Source: an uncultured Rhizobiaceae group bacterium
GTDB lineage: Bacteria > Pseudomonadota > Alphaproteobacteria > Rhizobiales > Rhizobiaceae
NCBI GenBank assembly: GCA_937958815.1
Contig: CALGMR010000014.1
Span: 16,889 to 80,888 of the forward strand
Direction of reading: 5' to 3'
DNA length: 64,000 nucleotides
The notes under the pieces are model-generated. The model searched no databases. It was given only the letters and a program-made list of their open reading frames with translations, and was not told where the DNA came from. Every line of letters starts with the position of its first letter. Position 1 is the first letter of the stretch. The position numbers and the translations under genes are program-made. Positions 25,968 through 33,042 of this stretch are shown here, one piece after another.

Positions 25968-26447
25968 ATGAAAAACGAACACGAAAAATTCTGGTCATTG
26001 ATCGACGATATCAGTGTTTGCATGGTGACAACAAACGACAATGGCACGCTGAGATCTCGCCCAATGGCGCCATATGTTGACAGCGAACACAAAACGATCC
26101 GGTTCATCACAGATCGTTCGTCTGCAAAAGTTGAAGAACTTCATCACGACAAAGACATTGCTCTGTCGTTTGCAGACGCAGACGATTACCGATTTGCATC
26201 CGTGTCAGGTCGAGGGCAAGTGTCTACGAACCGCGACGTCATCAAGGACCTATGGGGCCCGCAATGCGATATTTGGTTTGAGGGCGATGCTGACACCGCA
26301 GATGTGGCTGTCATCACTGTAAGGCCAGAACAAGCTGAAATTTGGGACAGTGAATCTGGCAAGGTTAAAACCGCATTCGAAATTGCCAAAGCTTATTTTA
26401 CGGACGAGGTGCCTCAACTAAACGGCAATTCCAAAATAGCAATGTAA
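25968..26447 (+). CDS. Pyridoxamine 5'-phosphate oxidase-fold protein (general stress protein 26 type)
   Basis: A 159-residue split-barrel flavin-binding-like protein. It has KFWSLIDDISVCMVTTND at the start, RSRPMAPYVDSEHKTIRFIT in the barrel, and IWDSESGKVKTAFEIAKAYF at the end. The ATG at 25968 follows AGGAGCGAAG; a longer frame from 25806 runs through the zntB stop and the promoter and is rejected. Relatives bind FMN or F420, and many are stress-induced. The specific reaction is unknown. Confidence 0.92.
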   Translation: MKNEHEKFWSLIDDISVCMVTTNDNGTLRSRPMAPYVDSEHKTIRFITDRSSAKVEELHHDKDIALSFADADDYRFASVSGRGQVSTNRDVIKDLWGPQCDIWFEGDADTADVAVITVRPEQAEIWDSESGKVKTAFEIAKAYFTDEVPQLNGNSKIAM

Positions 26448-26489
26448 ACCACTGTGAATTGCATACAGCTGGCTTCTGAACCCATACGT

Positions 26490-26514
26490 GGAACCATTTG
26501 GGCTGCCGGACGTT
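26490..26514 (+). promoter_or_regulatory. Candidate EcfG promoter for the 42-residue membrane protein and dps
   Basis: GGAAC (26490-26494), 16-base spacer, CGTT (26511-26514): an exact match, 40 bases before the ATG at 26554. Confidence 0.75.
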
Positions 26515-26553
26515 CTATATTCTGAAGCAAATTTTTGCATGAGGAATTATTTC

Positions 26554-26682
26554 ATGACTGAACAATTCGATAAACAAGACGTCCGACAAGCTCGCAGGGG
26601 CACGAACTTGCCTGCGATACTTGTGTGCAGCCTTCTCCTTATGTTGGTTGCATGGTTCGTATTTGAACTTATCTGGGTCTAG
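26554..26682 (+). CDS. 42-residue single-pass membrane protein
   Basis: A polar N-terminus (MTEQFDKQDVRQARRG) precedes one transmembrane helix beginning LPAILVCSLLLMLVAW. The ATG at 26554 follows GAGGA; an upstream frame from 26488 would run through the promoter. It lies directly after an exact EcfG-type promoter and 23 bases before dps, so it is probably expressed with dps under general stress. Function unknown. Confidence 0.82.
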   Translation: MTEQFDKQDVRQARRGTNLPAILVCSLLLMLVAWFVFELIWV

Positions 26683-26705
26683 CCAAAACTCTGAAAGGAA
26701 TAGAG

Positions 26706-27215
26706 ATGTCAAAAGCTACAGCCGTTTTATCCCCGTCTGCGAGTGTGGAGAATATGTCCATCGGCATTTCAGCTGATGACCGAGGTGAACTGTCGAAAGA
26801 TCTGACAGACATTCTCACAAGCACGTATCAACTTCTGATCAAGACGCATGTTTACCACTGGAATGTGGTCGGACCTATGTTTCATTCGCTGCATGTTATG
26901 TTGGAAGAACAATATAACGATTTGTTCGCTGCTGCCGATGTTATCGCAGAGCGAATCCGAGCGCTTGGGCATTTGGCACCCGTAGAAGGTTCCGCTCCCG
27001 CAAAAGGTGTTATGGACAGCAGTGCCAAAGCTGCAACCGCCCATGATATGGTCAATGATCTTATTGGCGATCACGAAAAGATCGTGCGTCTCATGCGCAA
27101 AGCAGCCAACAGCGCAGCAGATAAGGGCGATGCGGTTACAGAAGATATGTTGGTTGCGCGTCTTACATTCCACGAGAAAATTTTGTGGATGCTGCGGGCC
27201 ATTTTAACGGACTAA
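26706..27215 (+). CDS. dps: Dps family DNA-binding ferritin-like protein
   Basis: A 169-residue Dps. The ferroxidase region THVYHWNVVGPMFHSLH with the following EEQYNDLFAAADVIAERIRALG gives the His/Asp/Glu ligands of the inter-subunit iron site. An N-terminal tail of about 25 residues precedes the helical bundle. Dodecamers store iron oxidised by peroxide and may coat DNA. The start follows AAAGGAA. It is probably transcribed from the stress promoter ahead of the 42-residue protein and ends at a strong terminator. Confidence 0.97.
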   Translation: MSKATAVLSPSASVENMSIGISADDRGELSKDLTDILTSTYQLLIKTHVYHWNVVGPMFHSLHVMLEEQYNDLFAAADVIAERIRALGHLAPVEGSAPAKGVMDSSAKAATAHDMVNDLIGDHEKIVRLMRKAANSAADKGDAVTEDMLVARLTFHEKILWMLRAILTD

Positions 27216-27241
27216 GCATGCACAACAAGTTCGAAGACTTG

Positions 27242-27262
27242 AAAGGGCGTATTCAAGTATGC
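27242..27262 (+). terminator. Rho-independent terminator of dps
   Basis: AAAGGGCG pairs with CGCCCTTT (with a G-T step) around a short loop, followed by a run of T. It lies about 27 bases after the dps stop. Confidence 0.85.
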
Positions 27263-27304
27263 GCCCTTTTTCGCTGTGTTAAGTTGAGTTCAACGCTGGT
27301 GAAA

Positions 27305-28057
27305 TTACAGAAACGGACGGCGCGAGTCCGGTAAGCCTTCCCAGCCTGCAATTGCCATCAGCTTTTCTTCGTCTAATACATAACAGCTTTTGCCCGACCA
27401 ACGGATCAACTTACGATCCTGCAGCTTTTTGAGGGTTTTGTTGGTGTGAACCAATGACAATCCAAGCGTGTCAGACACGTGCGTCTGCGTAAAAGGAATA
27501 AGAGGTTGCTGGTCTTCAAGGTGGCCAACACGTCGGGCCCTTTGACTGAGAAACGAGATCAAATATGCCGCGCGCTCAATGGCGGTTCGACGGCCAACAC
27601 TTAAAAGGTGTTCATCAAGCATCTGCTCTTCACGTGCCGCCAGCCATGTAATGTCATATCCCAATGACGGAGATGACTTGAACAGATCGAAAAGACCGTC
27701 TCTTTCAAACACGCACAGAACCATATCTGAAAGCGTCTCGATGGAATGTGCCATTTCATTTAGAAGAGATCCCTGCAATCCAATCAGGTCTCCTGGCAAA
27801 ATGAAATTCAGAATCTGTCTGCGTCCGTCAGGTAGGGATTTATAGCGAAACCCCCAGCCTTCCAAAACAGTATAAAGGTGCGGGCTGTTAGAACCCTCAA
27901 CCAAGAGAGTAGCACCTGCCTGAGCGCTAAATTCACCCGATTTGAAGTCTGACATGAAATCGACTTCGTCAGGGCTCATCTCCCTAAAACAGTCCAGTTT
28001 TCGAAGAGGGCAGTTTTTACAAGCAATTTGCTGCTTGAGAGCTGTTGTTTGTGACAT
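27305..28057 (-). CDS. Crp/Fnr family transcriptional regulator with an N-terminal cysteine cluster
   Basis: A 250-residue Crp/Fnr regulator: cyclic-nucleotide-fold domain (FILPGDLIGLQGSL) and a C-terminal winged helix (FTQTHVSDTLGLSLVHTNKTLKKLQDRKLI, seen as THVSDTLGLSLVHTNKTLK). Cys13, Cys16 and Cys23 are arranged CX2CX6C, with Cys115 in the beta domain, which resembles but does not equal the FNR cluster spacing. It starts 14 bases after ecfG stops, so it is probably the third gene of nepR-ecfG-crp, an unusual companion for the stress core. Confidence 0.92.
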   Translation of the reverse strand: MSQTTALKQQIACKNCPLRKLDCFREMSPDEVDFMSDFKSGEFSAQAGATLLVEGSNSPHLYTVLEGWGFRYKSLPDGRRQILNFILPGDLIGLQGSLLNEMAHSIETLSDMVLCVFERDGLFDLFKSSPSLGYDITWLAAREEQMLDEHLLSVGRRTAIERAAYLISFLSQRARRVGHLEDQQPLIPFTQTHVSDTLGLSLVHTNKTLKKLQDRKLIRWSGKSCYVLDEEKLMAIAGWEGLPDSRRPFL

Positions 28058-28071
28058 TTTTGAACAGTGCC

Positions 28072-28614
28072 TTAGTGCATTCCAACAATTTGTGTAGATA
28101 TGGAATCTGGTCCGTAGGAACTTTCACCTTCGACATCTAAATCGTCCATCAAACGTGTTCGCGCTCTTGAGACGCGACTTTTGACAGTGCCAACGGCAAC
28201 GCCAATGATTTCAGCCGCTTCTTCATAAGAAAATCCGTTAGCACCAATCAAAACCAGTGCCTCTCGCTGATCGTCCGGAAGTGTCTCCAATGCGTCGCGA
28301 AAATCTTTAAGATCCATATGGCCTTGTTGTTCAGGGTGTGTGGCCAGTTGCGAAGCCAGCACTCCCTCGCTGTCTTGAACTTCACGGCCGCGTTTTCTCA
28401 TTTGAGAATAAAATTCGTTGCGCATGATTGTGAATGTCCAAGCTTTAAGATTGGTGCCTGCTTGAAAGAGATGGTGTTTGTTCCACGCTTTCATCAGCGT
28501 TTCTTGCACCAAATCATCTGCTCTATCAGACGTCTTGGTGAGTGATAGCGCAAAGGCTCTCAAATTCGGAATAATGCTCAACAATTCCGTCTTGAAGCTC
28601 GCTGTAACGGTCAT
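28072..28614 (-). CDS. ecfG: EcfG-type RNA polymerase sigma factor of the general stress response
   Basis: A 180-residue ECF sigma factor. Region 2 has SDRADDLVQETLMKAW and WTFTIMRNEFYSQMRKR; region 4 has LPDDQREALVLIGANGFSYEEAA and VGTVKSRVSRARTRL. The start at 28614 is preferred over an upstream frame that overlaps nepR. It is transcribed 10 bases behind nepR and opposite phyR, the classic alphaproteobacterial GSR arrangement, in which EcfG is released when phosphorylated PhyR binds NepR. Confidence 0.96.
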   Translation of the reverse strand: MTVTASFKTELLSIIPNLRAFALSLTKTSDRADDLVQETLMKAWNKHHLFQAGTNLKAWTFTIMRNEFYSQMRKRGREVQDSEGVLASQLATHPEQQGHMDLKDFRDALETLPDDQREALVLIGANGFSYEEAAEIIGVAVGTVKSRVSRARTRLMDDLDVEGESSYGPDSISTQIVGMH

Positions 28615-28624
28615 CACGTAACCC

Positions 28625-28798
28625 CTAATCTGACTTTTTGTCGGATTGTTCAGCTTCCTCAAGCTGGTTCAGCAAATCGAGAAACCTGTCTGGAACTGGC
28701 TCGTTCACCACATCGGCGTAAACTTCCTTGAGTTTTCGCCCAAGTTTCTCTTGGATTCCGGACTTTAACCCAGTCTCATGGTCATTTATGTCACTCAT
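28625..28798 (-). CDS. nepR: NepR anti-sigma factor
   Basis: A 57-residue NepR. The core helices read IQEKLGRKLKEVYADVVNEP then VPDRFLDLLNQLEEAE, the sequence that holds EcfG in unstressed cells and is captured by PhyR. The ATG at 28798 gives the usual length; a longer frame to 28900 runs across the stress promoter. The EcfG-type site at 28868-28845 makes the operon self-activating. Confidence 0.95.
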   Translation of the reverse strand: MSDINDHETGLKSGIQEKLGRKLKEVYADVVNEPVPDRFLDLLNQLEEAEQSDKKSD

Positions 28799-28844
28799 CA
28801 CTTGTCTTTCGTTTTGACTTGGTGCGGGCCCTACATATCTTTCA

Positions 28845-28868
28845 AACGCGGCTTGGTAAAAAAAGTTC
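28845..28868 (-). promoter_or_regulatory. EcfG promoter of nepR-ecfG
   Basis: Minus-strand GGAAC (28868-28864) with CGTT (28848-28845) after 15 bases, equal to GTT after 16. It is 46 bases upstream of the nepR start. Its GGAAC forms an inverted repeat with the GGAAC of the phyR-side promoter, seven bases apart. Confidence 0.72.
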
Positions 28869-28875
28869 CCTTCGT

Positions 28876-28900
28876 TGGAACTTTTCTTTGTCTCGCGCAT
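28876..28900 (+). promoter_or_regulatory. Candidate EcfG promoter of phyR
   Basis: GGAAC (28876-28880), 16-base spacer, CATT (28897-28900), one base off CGTT. It is 48 bases before the phyR start and back to back with the nepR promoter. Confidence 0.55.
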
Positions 28901-28948
28901 TTAGTAGCAGCAAATATTACGAATATATCGCTCCAGGAGTGACTTTTA

Positions 28949-29728
28949 ATGTCCACCGCCGAAAGAATTGCCCCACACATTCCCTATCTTCGCCGCTATT
29001 CCAGAGCTCTCACGGGAAGCCAGGAGAGTGGTGACAAATATGTTTTGAGCCTCTTGGAAACGCTGGTTTCTGATCCTGATATGAACATCATTGGTGATGA
29101 CGCAAAGGTGGATTTGTTTCGCGCGTTTACGAAGGTGTGGCAGTCTCTGGATGTAAATCTTCAACAAGACAGTGTGCAGTCTGGCGCAGATCGCAACGTA
29201 TCTAGTTTAACACCTCAAGCGCGTCAGGCATTTTTGTTGACATCGGTGGAGAGTTTTGACGTCGAAAGCGCTGCGAAAGTCTTGAATGTCAGTGAAGGCG
29301 AGCTTTCGCAACTTGTGGATTTGGCAGGACGCGAAATCGCTCAGCAAGTGGCAACATCTGTCCTTATTATCGAAGACGAGCCACTGATTGCACTCGACAT
29401 CGAGCAGATGGTTCTTGGTTTAGGCCATGAAGTAACGGGCATCGCGCGCACTCACACAGAAGCAATTTCTGAGATAGAAAAGAAAAAGCCAGGGCTGGTA
29501 TTGGCAGACATCCAATTGGCAGACGGCAGTTCCGGCATCGATGCGGTGAACGACATTTTAAAATCAATCAATGTCCCGGTCATCTTCATTACCGCTTTCC
29601 CGGAGCGCCTGCTCACAGGCGACAGGCCGGAGCCGGCGTTTTTGGTTCCCAAACCCTTTGAACCAGATATGGTGAAAGCACTCATCAGCCAGGCTCTGTT
29701 TTTTGAAGAAAATGCGGGCGCGGCGTAA
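28949..29728 (+). CDS. phyR: PhyR general stress response regulator (sigma-like domain plus receiver)
   Basis: A 259-residue PhyR. Residues 1-~130 mimic an ECF sigma factor (IPYLRRYSRALTGSQESGDKYV; QARQAFLLTSVESFDVESAAKVL), and residues ~137-255 form a receiver with acidic IEDEPLIALD, phospho-acceptor Asp187 in LVLADIQLADGSSG, FITAFP and LVPKPFEP. Phosphorylation exposes the sigma-like domain, which binds NepR and frees EcfG. The ATG follows AGGAGTG. It is divergent from nepR-ecfG and followed by a terminator. Confidence 0.97.
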   Translation: MSTAERIAPHIPYLRRYSRALTGSQESGDKYVLSLLETLVSDPDMNIIGDDAKVDLFRAFTKVWQSLDVNLQQDSVQSGADRNVSSLTPQARQAFLLTSVESFDVESAAKVLNVSEGELSQLVDLAGREIAQQVATSVLIIEDEPLIALDIEQMVLGLGHEVTGIARTHTEAISEIEKKKPGLVLADIQLADGSSGIDAVNDILKSINVPVIFITAFPERLLTGDRPEPAFLVPKPFEPDMVKALISQALFFEENAGAA

Positions 29729-29770
29729 ACCCAATTGTAAGGTGATTGTCGAAGTCATTTATTGACTTTG

Positions 29771-29810
29771 AAGTGTGGTCGTTGATCAATGCGGCCACAC
29801 TTACATTTTT
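29771..29810 (+). terminator. Terminator of phyR
   Basis: A perfect 8-bp stem AAGTGTGG (29771-29778) with CCACACTT (29795-29802), then a short T-rich stretch. It separates phyR from the HWE kinase-like gene. Confidence 0.7.
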
Positions 29811-29848
29811 AATGTCTGCAAATTGATTTGTAGAAGAGGTGATCGACT

Positions 29849-30805
29849 ATGAAGCGTGATGTCGTGGGTGATCGAGGGATGCACTTTTTGCGTGCATTGC
29901 AAGGCACAGACATCACCGTTTTTTATCAAGACCTGAACCTAAAATACATTTGGATCGAGAACCCACCTGAAGGCTGGATCGTCGAAGAAATTATTGGCCA
30001 AGACGATTCCATGGTGTTGCCTGCAGCAGCGGCCACCGAAGCGGTTGTTGCAAAGCGTCGCGCAATTTCTGATCAAACGAACCAACGTCTAGAACTCAAG
30101 GTCAGTCTAGCAGACGGGCATAGGTGGTTCGATATCTGGATTGATCCTGACTTTGACGACGCTGGAAATGTTCAAGGACTTTTGTGTTTTTCGGTAGAAA
30201 TCACCGATAAGAAAAAGAAAGAAGTAAACCTGCACGAGTTGCTTCTTGAGATTAGTCACCGCTCTCGAAACCTTTTGGCCATCGTGCAGGGTTTGGCGAC
30301 ACAAACTCTAAAGACGTCCAACAACCATCAAGAACTTGATCACTTTAATTCCAGATTGCAGTCATTGGCGAGCTCATTAGACTTGGTGACAAAAGAAAGC
30401 TGGGACGGAGCGCAATTTAAAGATTTGGTGAGCAGTCAGATTGCTCCATATGTATTTGCAGATAAGAGTTTGGTCGCTGAAGGGCAGGACCCGAAACTCT
30501 CTCCAAACGCAGCAATACATGTGGGCTTGGCCATACAAGAGCTCGCAAGCTCCAGCGTCAGGACCAGTGGCATCAAACTCAATTCAGAGAAAGTGCACAT
30601 TCATATAGGCACTGACGATGGCTCTATTTTGTTCCAGTGGAAGGAACATCGTCCTGAAGCTCAAAGTGCGCAACATACTCACAATCTTGACGAAACCATT
30701 TTGTTGAAAATCGCACCCAGGTCGGTTTCTGGAACAGCGAACATTGTCTTTGAAGGCGGTCAGCTCGTCTACCGCCTCACCATACCCCAAAACGATTTGT
30801 TATGA
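29849..30805 (+). CDS. PAS-HWE histidine kinase-like protein with degenerate ATP-binding domain
   Basis: A 318-residue protein: PAS-like sensor (residues ~15-120, no membrane segment), H-box LLLEISHRSRNLLAIVQGL with His137, then a degraded catalytic domain. The N-box reads IQELASSSVRTSG where the neighbouring phytochrome has HELMTNSMKYGAL, so the His, the Mg-binding Asn and the Lys/Tyr are lost. WKEH keeps the family WxE, but no glycine-rich box follows. It may act as a phosphatase or scaffold on PhyR, like PhyP of Sphingomonas, rather than a kinase. It overlaps the next gene by four bases. Confidence 0.85.
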   Translation: MKRDVVGDRGMHFLRALQGTDITVFYQDLNLKYIWIENPPEGWIVEEIIGQDDSMVLPAAAATEAVVAKRRAISDQTNQRLELKVSLADGHRWFDIWIDPDFDDAGNVQGLLCFSVEITDKKKKEVNLHELLLEISHRSRNLLAIVQGLATQTLKTSNNHQELDHFNSRLQSLASSLDLVTKESWDGAQFKDLVSSQIAPYVFADKSLVAEGQDPKLSPNAAIHVGLAIQELASSSVRTSGIKLNSEKVHIHIGTDDGSILFQWKEHRPEAQSAQHTHNLDETILLKIAPRSVSGTANIVFEGGQLVYRLTIPQNDLL

Positions 30806-32088
30806 CGGGTCAGCTTCGAAAATACCTGCGTCCCATTCGCGGTTTGGGAACGGTACCTGGCCTGATTTCTTTGGCGCTTTGGGTTGGGTCTTTATGTGCA
30901 TTGTGGCTTGATCACACATTTCCAGAGTTCTCTAACAACGAAGCATTTCGATACTTTTACACAGACTACGACACTGCTAAATCTGTCCTATCAACAGTGG
31001 CAGCTGCTTCAATCACAACACTAGGGCTGGTGTATTCGATCGTCCTCGTGGTGTTTACGACCGCTGCGGGCAATATAGGCCCCCGACTGTTGCAACGTTT
31101 TACCGGCGACAGTGCCAATCAGTTCACTGCAGGCTTGTTTGGTGGAACGTTTCTGTTTTCCTTGACTGTGTTGCATCAAACTGATCCGGACTTAGTCCCA
31201 TCTTTTTCAATTGCATGCACATTCCTATTGGCCGGACTTTCAGTGCTTCAATTGATCTATTTTGTTCACAACGCCTCCGTCAGTGTGACCGTCGATGAAG
31301 AAGTTGCCGAAATAGGCAGTCAGTTGGAGTCTGAGATAGAATCTCTTCTTCATCGAGAAGCGGTCGATCAATACAATCAGAAAATTCCAGAACGCAACCC
31401 TGAAGGCTCGATCGTTGAAGCCCCAAGTGCAGGATATATCACTCATCTCGACGTCAAAAACCTGGTCAAGTTTGCCCGCGAAAATGATACGTTTATCACT
31501 TTCCTACATGGGCAGGGAGAGTTCATTTTAGAAGGGCAAAAACTGGTTCAGCTCAACTCCGTTTTGAATGATGAGCAATTGTCAAAGGCTGAAAAAATCA
31601 TTCATGAAACCGTACCGGTATCTCGCAGCCGTTCTCCGGAATCAGATGCAGAGTTTTCAATCAATCTGCTCATTGAAATCGCGCTGAGAGCTCTGTCGCC
31701 TGGTGTTAACGACACATATACCGCCGTCACATGTGTGGATCGTATTTCTTCTGCACTCGCAGCGCCTGTAAAACGTGGACTGCGCGACCATGTACGTGCG
31801 GATGAAAATGGTATTCCTAGACTTTTGGTGCCTGGGCTAACTTTGGAAGATTTGATCAACACAGCGTTTCATCCGCTTAGGCGAGCTGCGAAGAATAATG
31901 TTCTGATGATCAAACATATCATCGACGCTTTGGGGCGTCTCCTAGAAATTGCCGAGCCAGAAGCACGTGAAGTTTTGACACAACATCTGCGATTGATTTT
32001 GGAGAGTTCCAAAGACGCCAACTTGCTAAAAAATGACGTGGATTTTATTGCCAATCGCTGCAAGGCATTTGTGTCTGAAATAAAGTGA
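30802..32088 (+). CDS. DUF2254 family membrane protein
   Basis: A 428-residue DUF2254 protein. Four hydrophobic segments occupy roughly residues 15-35, 62-88, 112-125 and 130-155, with the conserved STVAAASITTLGLVYSIVLV and VFTTAAGNIGPRLLQRF between them. The large C-terminal cytoplasmic part includes FINLLIEIALRALSPGVNDTYTA (read as INLLIEIALRALSPGVNDTY). Function is unknown. Its ATG overlaps the HWE-like gene stop (ATGA), implying coupled expression with that regulator. Confidence 0.92.
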   Translation: MTGQLRKYLRPIRGLGTVPGLISLALWVGSLCALWLDHTFPEFSNNEAFRYFYTDYDTAKSVLSTVAAASITTLGLVYSIVLVVFTTAAGNIGPRLLQRFTGDSANQFTAGLFGGTFLFSLTVLHQTDPDLVPSFSIACTFLLAGLSVLQLIYFVHNASVSVTVDEEVAEIGSQLESEIESLLHREAVDQYNQKIPERNPEGSIVEAPSAGYITHLDVKNLVKFARENDTFITFLHGQGEFILEGQKLVQLNSVLNDEQLSKAEKIIHETVPVSRSRSPESDAEFSINLLIEIALRALSPGVNDTYTAVTCVDRISSALAAPVKRGLRDHVRADENGIPRLLVPGLTLEDLINTAFHPLRRAAKNNVLMIKHIIDALGRLLEIAEPEAREVLTQHLRLILESSKDANLLKNDVDFIANRCKAFVSEIK

Positions 32089-32107
32089 CAAGCGGCGATA
32101 TTTTTTC

Positions 32108-32132
32108 GGAACCATAAGCTCGCCATTCCGTT
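32108..32132 (+). promoter_or_regulatory. Candidate EcfG promoter for the DJ-1/PfpI protein
   Basis: GGAAC (32108-32112), 16-base spacer, CGTT (32129-32132): an exact match, 59 bases before the start at 32191. Confidence 0.75.
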
Positions 32133-32190
32133 ACATCACCGACACCTTAACAAGCCAACTGGCCTCGACGTTTATCTTGAAGGATAAATA

Positions 32191-32871
32191 ATGAAAATTC
32201 TAATGGTACTCACCTCCCATGATCGATTGGGGGATACCGGAGAAAAGACGGGTTTCTGGCTGGAGGAGTTTGCGGCGCCCTATTACACGCTGCTTGATGC
32301 TGGTGCAAAAATTACACTTGCATCGCCTAAAGGTGGACGCCCCCCACTGGATCCAAAAAGCGATGCGGACGATGCGCAGACCAAAGACACATTGCGATTT
32401 AAGCAAGATGAAGCGGCCCAAAAAATGTTGGCAAGCACCAAGGTGCTCAACACAATATCTGCCGACGACTATGATGGTGTATTCTATCCCGGTGGTCATG
32501 GCCCTCTCTGGGACCTCGCAAATGACGAAGACAGCATCACACTGATTGAAAACTTTGCTGCAGCTGACAAGCCCATTGGCGCGGTTTGCCACGCACCTGG
32601 GGTTTTCCAACACACAAAAGGTAAAGACGCTAGACCTCTGGTTGCGGGCAGATCAGTTACGGGTTTTGCAAATTCAGAAGAAGAGGGCGTTGGCCTCACC
32701 AAAGTAGTACCGTTTTTGGTCGAAGACATGCTCAACGAAAACGGTGCAGACTATACCAAAGGTGCCGATTGGGAATCCTATGTTGTTGTCGATGACAAAT
32801 TGGTAACCGGTCAAAATCCAGCATCTTCTAAAGAGGCGGCAGAAAAACTTCTTGGACTTCTGGCCGTGTAA
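32191..32871 (+). CDS. DJ-1/PfpI family type-1 glutamine amidotransferase-like protein
   Basis: A 226-residue protein close to the Hsp31/YhbO-type branch. The nucleophile elbow reads GAVCHAPGVF, with upstream PGGHGPLWDLAND and downstream TGFANSEEEGVGL and VTGQNPASS. Members are glyoxalase III/deglycase-like or chaperone proteins active under carbonyl and oxidative stress. The ATG follows AAGGA. It has its own exact EcfG-type promoter. Confidence 0.93.
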   Translation: MKILMVLTSHDRLGDTGEKTGFWLEEFAAPYYTLLDAGAKITLASPKGGRPPLDPKSDADDAQTKDTLRFKQDEAAQKMLASTKVLNTISADDYDGVFYPGGHGPLWDLANDEDSITLIENFAAADKPIGAVCHAPGVFQHTKGKDARPLVAGRSVTGFANSEEEGVGLTKVVPFLVEDMLNENGADYTKGADWESYVVVDDKLVTGQNPASSKEAAEKLLGLLAV

Positions 32872-32879
32872 AAACAGAA

Positions 32880-33018
32880 TTTCCAAACCGAGTAGACTAA
32901 AGATTGCCCCAGCATGTCACCCGGTTTGGAAACAAAAGCTTGACGCAGCAGGCATTGCGCCTAGGCTTACCAAGCTTGAAATAGGGCCGCACAACCTCCC
33001 CCCAACTTGTGCGGCCCT
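32880..33018 (+). ncRNA. Tandem stem-loop RNA region, possible small RNA or structured leader
   Basis: Three inverted repeats follow each other between the DJ-1 stop and the next start. Stem 1 is a perfect 11 bp (32880-32890 with 32922-32932, arm CGGTTTGGAAA). Stem 2 is 7 bp (AAGCTTG 32936-32942 with CAAGCTT 32971-32977) with inner pairing. Stem 3 is a perfect 12 bp (32983-32994 with 33007-33018) with loop CCTCCCCCCAAC. A CCUCC loop is complementary to Shine-Dalgarno sequences, as in several alphaproteobacterial sRNAs. No T run follows stem 3, so it may instead be the terminator/leader between two genes. Confidence 0.5.
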
Positions 33019-33042
33019 AACTTTCCAACCCAGGCCGTTGAA

